DNA of 64,000 nucleotides, taken from positions 372,001 through 436,000 of the forward strand of contig NZ_CADFEI010000002.1 of the NCBI RefSeq assembly GCF_902833225.1. Reading direction: 5' to 3'. Shown here one piece after another: positions 58,853 to 64,000 of the stretch (within the stretch, counting starts at the first letter, position 1; the number at the start of each line of letters is the position of its first letter). The position numbers and the translations under genes were made by a program. Origin of the DNA: Burkholderia sp. BCC1644. Its GTDB lineage: Bacteria; Pseudomonadota; Gammaproteobacteria; Burkholderiales; Burkholderiaceae. Below the pieces are notes generated by a model that was not told where the DNA came from, did not search any database, and saw only the letters and a program-made list of their open reading frames with translations.

Positions 58853-59848
58853 TCACCGCTTGCGCCGCTTGCCGGTCAGCAGCGTCTGCGCGATCACCGC
58901 GAGCAGCAGGAACGCGCCGCTCGCGAGGTTCTGGTAGTACGGGCTCAACGTGCCGACCTGGTTGATCACGTTCTCGATCACGCCGAGCAGCAGCACGCCC
59001 GCGAGCGGCCCGAACAGCGTGCCGACGCCGCCCGTCAGCAGCACGCCGCCGATCACCGCCGCCGCGATCGACTGCAGCTCGTAGCTGTTGCCGGCGCCCG
59101 GCAACCCCGAATCGAGCCGCGACGCGAGCAACGCGCCGGCGAGCCCCGCGAGCGCCCCGCTCAACCCGTACGTGACGACCTTGAGCCCTTCGACGTTCAC
59201 GCCGAGCATGCGCGCGGCTTCCTCGTTGCCGCCGATCGCGAACACGCCCGCGCCGTAGCGCGTGTGATTCAGCACGAACGCGGCGACGAGATACGCGACG
59301 AGCACGATCCACACGAGATTGCCGATCCCGAACAGCGAGCCGTTCGCGATCGTCGCGAAGAACCCGGGGTTCGCGATCAGCATGTCCTGGCTCGCGAGCA
59401 CGAGCGACAGCCCTTTCAACCCGAGCAACGCGGCAAGCGTGACGATGAACGGCGCCATCCGCGCCCGCGCGATCAGCCAGCCGTTCATGAGCCCGACGAT
59501 CAACCCGACGCAAACGGGGGCCGCCAGCGCAGCACCCCATCCGTACGGCGCCGCATACGCGGCGATCACGGTGCCGAGCCCGACGAGCGAGCCGACCGAC
59601 AGGTCGAACCCGCCGAGGATGATCACGAAGCTCTGCCCGATCGTGATCAGCGCGACGAACGCGGCGGCCGCGACGATGTCGAGCAGGTTCGGCGCACTCA
59701 GGAAATGCGGAAATACGCGGCCGGCGATCAGGCACACGAGCACGAGGATCGCGATCGCGCCGCGCGCCTGCACGAGACGAACGATCTGCGCGCGGCGGGC
59801 GCGGCCGGCGTCATGCGCGGTATGCGTGGAAATCGGCGCGGTCGACAT
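58853..59848 (-). CDS. yjfF: Sugar ABC transporter permease (YjfF-like)
   Basis: 331 residues, 8-10 TM (BPD_transp_2 family): AILVLVCLIAGRVFPHFLS, LITIGQSFVIILGGFDLSVG, SRLDSGLPGAGNSYELQSIA, AAVIGGVLLTGGVGTLFGPL. Last of four genes in an E. coli ytfQRT-yjfF-like order. Symbol by position and type only. Confidence 0.85.
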   Translation of the reverse strand: MSTAPISTHTAHDAGRARRAQIVRLVQARGAIAILVLVCLIAGRVFPHFLSAPNLLDIVAAAAFVALITIGQSFVIILGGFDLSVGSLVGLGTVIAAYAAPYGWGAALAAPVCVGLIVGLMNGWLIARARMAPFIVTLAALLGLKGLSLVLASQDMLIANPGFFATIANGSLFGIGNLVWIVLVAYLVAAFVLNHTRYGAGVFAIGGNEEAARMLGVNVEGLKVVTYGLSGALAGLAGALLASRLDSGLPGAGNSYELQSIAAAVIGGVLLTGGVGTLFGPLAGVLLLGVIENVINQVGTLSPYYQNLASGAFLLLAVIAQTLLTGKRRKR

Positions 59849-59849
59849 G

Positions 59850-60845
59850 TCAGGCTCCCGAGCGCTGCAGGTACAGCGCGCCGAGGATGAACGCGGCCTT
59901 CAGGATCTGCGCATACGTGAAGCTGATGTTGTTCATGATGAAGCTGGCATCGAGCAGTTGCAGCAGCAGCACGCCGAACACGGTACCGACGATCGATACG
60001 CGCCCGCCGGACAGCGGCGTGCCGCCGATCACCGACGCGGCGATCGCATCGAGTTCGAAATTCACGCCGACGTAGTTCGGATCGCCCGCGCCGAGCCGCG
60101 CCGTGGCGAACAGGCCGGCAAGCCCGGCCAGCGCACCGCTCGCCGCATACACCGCGAGCAGCGTGCGGCGCACGGGCACACCGGCGAGATGCGCGGCATC
60201 GCGGCTCGCGCCGACGAGGATCGTGTAGCGCCCGAAGGTCGTGTTGCGCACGACGAAGAACACGACGGCCGCGCACACGAGCGCGATCAGCATCACGACC
60301 GGCAGCCCGAGGAACGTGCCGATACCGATGAAATCGAACGCATCGGAAGGCGGCAGGCTCACGCGCGAACCGCCGAGCAACGCCTGCGCAAGCCCGCGCG
60401 CGGCAACCAGCAATGCAAGGCCGGAAATCAGCGGATCGATGCCGAGCCGCGCGACGAGCCCGCCGTTGAACAGGCCGACCGCCAGCCCGATCGCGATCGC
60501 CGCCGCGAATGCCGCGCCGGCGCCATACGGCAAGCACACGGCGATGATCGCGCTCGACAGCGCCATCACCGAGCCGACCGACAGGTCGATCCCGCGCGTC
60601 GCGATCGCCAGGTTCTGCCCGAGCGCGATCAGCACGATCGGCGCAGCCTGGAACAGCAAACTGCGTGCGGCAAGCGGATTCGAGAAACCGGGCGTGACGA
60701 TCAGGTTGAAGACGGCAAGCGCGACGAACGCGAGATACACGCTGTGGTCGCGCGCCTGAGCGAACAGCGAGCGACGCGACGTTCGGCGTGCTTCGTCCGG
60801 TTCGCTCATCAGGTTGGCAAGGTTCACGCTTTCCTCATCCTCCAA
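59850..60845 (-). CDS. ytfT: Sugar ABC transporter permease (YtfT-like)
   Basis: 331 residues, same permease family: VLIALGQNLAIATRGIDLSVG, ARLGAGDPNYVGVNFELDAI, SVIGGTPLSGGRVSIVGTVF. Second permease of the heterodimer; one base from the next gene and 15 bases after the ATPase gene. Forms the membrane part with the preceding ATPase. Confidence 0.87.
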   Translation of the reverse strand: MEDEESVNLANLMSEPDEARRTSRRSLFAQARDHSVYLAFVALAVFNLIVTPGFSNPLAARSLLFQAAPIVLIALGQNLAIATRGIDLSVGSVMALSSAIIAVCLPYGAGAAFAAAIAIGLAVGLFNGGLVARLGIDPLISGLALLVAARGLAQALLGGSRVSLPPSDAFDFIGIGTFLGLPVVMLIALVCAAVVFFVVRNTTFGRYTILVGASRDAAHLAGVPVRRTLLAVYAASGALAGLAGLFATARLGAGDPNYVGVNFELDAIAASVIGGTPLSGGRVSIVGTVFGVLLLQLLDASFIMNNISFTYAQILKAAFILGALYLQRSGA

Positions 60846-60860
60846 TCGATATCCGGCGCG

Positions 60861-62417
60861 CTAGGCCTGGTTCGCGAGCAGCGCGGTCACGTCGTCGGGG
60901 CTCGCGCCGCGCGTCGACAGCTCGCCGCTCGTCGCGCCTTCATGCAGGATCACGAGCCGGTCGGCCAGTTCGAGCAGTTCTTCCATTTCCGAGGACGTCG
61001 CGACGACCGCGAGCCCTTCATCGGCGAGCCGTTTGACGAGATCGTGCACTTCCGCCTTCGCGCCGACGTCAATGCCGCGCGTCGGATCGTCGAGCAGCAG
61101 CACCGACGGTTCGGTCGACAGGCAGCGCGCGATCAGCGCCTTCTGCTGGTTGCCGCCGGACAGCGTCGAGATCGGCGCGCCCGCATGCGACGTCTTGATG
61201 CCCAGCTCGCGGATGTAGCGCTCGACGAGCGCCTCCTGTTTGCGCACGGAGATGAAACCGAAGCGCGCGATGCGCGGCAGCACGCAGACGACGATGTTCT
61301 CGCGCACCGACAGCTTCGAGAAAATGCCTTCCGAGCGGCGATCTTCCGACAGGAATGCGAGCCCCGCGCGAATCGCCCGCGCCGGGTCCGCACCGTCGAG
61401 CGCATGGCCGCCGACGCGCACCGCGCCGCCATCCGGCGGCTGCGCGCCGAACACGGCCTTGAACGTTTCGGTACGGCCCGCGCCGAGCAGGCCCGCGAGC
61501 CCGACGATTTCCTTCGGCGCGACGCGGAACGACACGTCGCGCAAGCGCGTGCCCCAGCGCAACCCGTCGACGGCGAGCGCCGGTGCCTGCGCCGTATCGG
61601 CGGCGGCCGCTTCGGCCTGTTCGCGCGGGCCATGCGCGCCGACTTCGCGGCCGAGCATCGCCGAAATCAGCGCCATGCGCGGCAGCCGGTCAGGCGTATC
61701 GCTGCGCACCACCGCGCCGTCGCGCAGCACGGTGAGCCGGTCGCACATCCGGTAGCACTCGGACAGACGATGGCTCACGAGCACGATCGCAATGCCGGTC
61801 GCACGCAACTGGCCGACGACACCGAACAGCACTTCCACTTCCGCACCGCTCAACGCGGACGTCGGCTCGTCGAGAATCAGCACGCGCGCGCCGAGCGACA
61901 CGCCGCGCGCGATCGACACCATCTGCTGCTGGCCGAGCCCGAGCGACCCGACCTTGTCGGCCGGATCGACGTCGAGCCCGTAGCGCTCGACGATCTCGCG
62001 CGTACGCGCCAGCATCTCGCGGCGATCGATCCACGGGCCGAAGCGGCGCGGCTCGTGACCGAGGAAGATGTTCTCGGCCACGCTGCGCTCGGGGATCAAG
62101 TTGATTTCCTGGTAGACCGCGCAGATGCCCGCGCGCTGCGCGGCACGCGGGCTGTCGAACGACACCGGCGCGCCGTCGACGCGGATCTCGCCCGCATCGG
62201 GCTGGTGGAAGCCGGTGAGGATCTTGATCAGCGTCGACTTGCCGGCGCCGTTCTCGCCCATCAGCCCGTGCACCTCGCCCGCCCGCAGCGTCAGCGACAC
62301 GCCGTTGAGCGCGCGCACGACGCCGAACGTCTTGCCGACGCCGCGCGTCTCGAGCACGACGGGTTTGCCGCCGGCGCCCTCGTCGGCGCCGGGTGCGGCG
62401 GGAAGCATTGCGTCCAT
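60861..62417 (-). CDS. ytfR: Sugar ABC transporter ATPase, duplicated (YtfR-like)
   Basis: 518 residues, two fused ABC domains. First Walker A GENGAGKSTL and signature SLGLGQQQMVSIARG with ILDEPTSAL; second has degenerate Walker A (LLGAGRTETFK) and signature STLSGGNQQKALIARC with LLDDPTRGID. This is the RbsA/YtfR/MglA architecture. ATG at 62417 chosen for an N-terminus near the first domain; the frame is open upstream into the binding-protein gene. Confidence 0.9.
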   Translation of the reverse strand: MDAMLPAAPGADEGAGGKPVVLETRGVGKTFGVVRALNGVSLTLRAGEVHGLMGENGAGKSTLIKILTGFHQPDAGEIRVDGAPVSFDSPRAAQRAGICAVYQEINLIPERSVAENIFLGHEPRRFGPWIDRREMLARTREIVERYGLDVDPADKVGSLGLGQQQMVSIARGVSLGARVLILDEPTSALSGAEVEVLFGVVGQLRATGIAIVLVSHRLSECYRMCDRLTVLRDGAVVRSDTPDRLPRMALISAMLGREVGAHGPREQAEAAAADTAQAPALAVDGLRWGTRLRDVSFRVAPKEIVGLAGLLGAGRTETFKAVFGAQPPDGGAVRVGGHALDGADPARAIRAGLAFLSEDRRSEGIFSKLSVRENIVVCVLPRIARFGFISVRKQEALVERYIRELGIKTSHAGAPISTLSGGNQQKALIARCLSTEPSVLLLDDPTRGIDVGAKAEVHDLVKRLADEGLAVVATSSEMEELLELADRLVILHEGATSGELSTRGASPDDVTALLANQA

Positions 62418-62467
62418 CGCGCGCCTCGCGTTCGCGTGTGAGCCGTTGCCGCTCGTTTGCCGGCCGG

Positions 62468-63496
62468 TCAGTAGACGAGGTTCGCTTCGAGCGAATGCTT
62501 CGCGTTCGCCTTGTCGTACAGCGCGTCGTCCATGATCTGCTTCTGCGCGACCGGCTTGCCGGCGAACCACGCTTCGAGCGACTTGAACGCGAGCGGGCCG
62601 AAGCGCGGGTTCGTCTCGACGCTCGCGGCGGTCGAGCCGTTCGCGATCGCGGTGACGAAATCCTTCGTGCCGTCGATCGACACGACCGTCACGCCGCGCT
62701 GCTTGCCGGCCTGCCGCAGCGCGGTCATCGCGCCGAGCGCCATCGTGTCGGCCTGCGCGTAGACGGCAGTCACGTCCGGGTGCGCGAGCAGCACCTGCTC
62801 CATCACCTTCTGCGCTTCGGTGGCCGACCAGTTGGCAGTCTGCGACGCGACGATTTTCATGTTCGGGAATTTTTTCAGGCCGTCGGCGAAACCGTCGGTG
62901 CGCTGGCTCTCGACGGTATTGCCGTAGCCGCCCTGGATCTCGACGATCGTGGCTTTGCCGCCGGTCGCATCGGCGAGCGCCTGCGCGGCGCGCTGCCCTT
63001 GCCGGAAGAAGTCGGAACCGAGGAACGTGATGAAATCCTGGCACGGCGTGCCGGCCGTCTGGCGGTCGATCGTGACGACGGGGATGCCCTTCGCGCGCGC
63101 CTGCGCGAGCGCGGGCTGCAGGCCGGTCGAATCGTTCGGCGCGACGATCAGCGCCTGCGCGCCCTGGTTGATCATGCTTTCGATATCGGCGACCTGCTTC
63201 GCCTGGTTCGCGTTCGCATTCGTATACAGCAGCCGCTTGACGCCGGCCGCCTTCGCGGCCGCACGCACCGACGCGGTTTCGGTCGCGCGGAACGGGTTCT
63301 GCTCGTTTTCCGACTGCGAGAAGCCGACCACCAGATCGGTCAGCTTCACGCTGCCCGGCTTCGGATTCGTGCAGGTCTGCGCGGAGCTCGACCCGACCTT
63401 CTGCGCATTGTCCTGCGCCTGCGCGATCGCGACGCATCCGAGCGTCACACCCATCGTCACCACGATACGTTGCAGCTTTGCACGGCTCGGCATCAT
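62468..63496 (-). CDS. ytfQ: Periplasmic sugar-binding protein (YtfQ-like)
   Basis: 342 residues, type I periplasmic binding protein: signal peptide (VVTMGVTLGCVAIAQAQ), KLTDLVVGFSQSENEQNPFR, QGAQALIVAPNDSTGL, VYAQADTMALGAMTAL, VVSIDGTKDF. Best matches the galactofuranose-binding YtfQ by the opening VGFSQ-x-x-x-E-x-x-x-R and the gene order. GGAG 5 bases before the ATG at 63496. Next-door aldose 1-epimerase supports a sugar ligand. Confidence 0.88.
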   Translation of the reverse strand: MMPSRAKLQRIVVTMGVTLGCVAIAQAQDNAQKVGSSSAQTCTNPKPGSVKLTDLVVGFSQSENEQNPFRATETASVRAAAKAAGVKRLLYTNANANQAKQVADIESMINQGAQALIVAPNDSTGLQPALAQARAKGIPVVTIDRQTAGTPCQDFITFLGSDFFRQGQRAAQALADATGGKATIVEIQGGYGNTVESQRTDGFADGLKKFPNMKIVASQTANWSATEAQKVMEQVLLAHPDVTAVYAQADTMALGAMTALRQAGKQRGVTVVSIDGTKDFVTAIANGSTAASVETNPRFGPLAFKSLEAWFAGKPVAQKQIMDDALYDKANAKHSLEANLVY

Positions 63497-63558
63497 CGTC
63501 TCCAAGTGTTGTGATCGGCCCGCACGCCGTGGCACACACGGTCGGCTTCGGCGTCACG

Positions 63559-63628
63559 AATTAATATTATTACTCGATATTATCGCCTGCCCGACTCGGG
63601 ATAATCCCGTACCGCCGGGCCCCCTCGC
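63559..63628. promoter_or_regulatory. AT-rich promoter region of the sugar transporter
   Basis: An island of very low GC (63559-63585) with repeated TAATAT/ATTAT elements stands out between the epimerase gene and the transporter start, so it probably holds the transporter promoter. CGGGA-TAA-TCCCG (63597-63609) is a short palindrome just before it. Confidence 0.5.
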
Positions 63629-64000
63629 TCAGATCGGGCCAGGCGTCCAGCGCAGCGTCGCTTCCAGCGACTCGCCGGGCGCCAGCACGCAGCCGCCGAC
63701 CGGCGCGGCGCGGTCGCGCGCGCCCACGTTGAAGCAGTCGGTCGTGTTCGTCACGGGCTCGACGCACAGCGCATCGGCGCCGGCGGGCGCGAACACGACG
63801 AGCTGGTCGAACGGCTGCTGCGCGGACAACACGACCTGGCAGCCGCGCTCCGGCCAGATCACCGCGGCCTCGCGCGCCCAGCCCACGAAATTGTTGTCGA
63901 GATCGAATGCATCGACCCGCAGCCCGTCGCGCAGTGCATCGACGGCCGGATGCTTGCCGACGCGGGTCGGCAGCACGTCGTCGTCGATGTGCCACATCGC
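63629..64000 (-). CDS. Aldose 1-epimerase (3' end only)
   Basis: C-terminal 123 residues of a GalM-type epimerase: HIDDDVLPTRVGKHPAVDAL, FDLDNNFVGW, LCVEPVTNTTDCFN (the base-containing EP-x-T region), and the end APGESLEATLRW. The start lies beyond the right edge. Mutarotates free sugars; fits beside a sugar transporter. Confidence 0.85.
   Translation of the reverse strand, partial: AMWHIDDDVLPTRVGKHPAVDALRDGLRVDAFDLDNNFVGWAREAAVIWPERGCQVVLSAQQPFDQLVVFAPAGADALCVEPVTNTTDCFNVGARDRAAPVGGCVLAPGESLEATLRWTPGPI

Noticed and set aside
59319..62441. A 1040-codon plus-strand open frame
   Set aside because: Antisense to the YtfR/YtfT/YjfF genes; composition is that of a shadow frame.

Overview
The window is GC-rich (roughly two-thirds G+C), gene-dense DNA that looks like a secondary chromosome of a Burkholderia cepacia complex species. 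This is inference from gene content: a Wsp cluster with a hybrid kinase/receiver (WspHRR), the four-gene anthranilate dioxygenase set andAcAdAbAa with andR, a PHA depolymerase, and many LysR/AraC/MarR regulators each beside a small catabolic or efflux unit. No rRNA, tRNA, CRISPR array or intact insertion sequence was seen.

Layout. 1-7.8 kb: minus-strand Wsp surface-sensing cluster wspHRR-wspA-wspB-wspC-wspD-wspE; wspE is cut by the left edge, and most genes overlap by 4 bases. 8.3-13.2 kb: a CPA1 Na+/H+ antiporter, then an acetolactate synthase-like enzyme with an aldehyde dehydrogenase. 13.5-15.2 kb: two different RelE/HigB-type toxin-antitoxin pairs in tandem. 15.2-16.5 kb: a DUF445 membrane protein. 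16.7-24.8 kb: anthranilate to catechol (andAcAdAbAa, andR) and catechol to 3-oxoadipate enol-lactone (catR, catB, catA, catC), closed by a strong terminator. 24.8-33.4 kb: a membrane protein, a quinone reductase with a divergent LysR, a small gene behind a near-perfect LexA box, fadH with a divergent AraC regulator, and a two-subunit aconitase X-type dehydratase. 33.5-39.7 kb: marR-lysR-marR followed by a tripartite drug-efflux operon; three promoter regions share one short operator-like motif. 39.7-46.0 kb: glutathione transferase with a small membrane protein, a TIGR02594 protein, cold-shock protein, and a LysR/MHS transporter/amidohydrolase unit. 46.2-49.7 kb: a lower-GC insert with a SymE-like protein, a two-gene ABC-type ATPase plus DUF4276/TOPRIM-like module (a candidate anti-phage system), and an LprI-like protein. 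49.9-54.8 kb: a chemoreceptor and an operon encoding a cyclic-nucleotide-binding protein with a FliG-like C-terminus, a MotA and a MotB. 55-58.8 kb: glutathione transferase, PHA depolymerase, two small secreted proteins and a cupin. 58.8-64 kb: a YtfQ-YtfR-YtfT-YjfF-type sugar ABC transporter and the 3' end of an aldose 1-epimerase gene.

The least explained items are the cNMP-FliG-MotA-MotB operon (53.5-54.7 kb and its two downstream genes), the ATPase/DUF4276 pair (47.2-49.1 kb), the SOS-box gene at 28.0 kb, and the shared motif of the efflux cluster. Long open frames opposite real genes are common here because of GC-rich codon bias and were not taken as genes. All family names are from reading the translated sequence; no database search was run.
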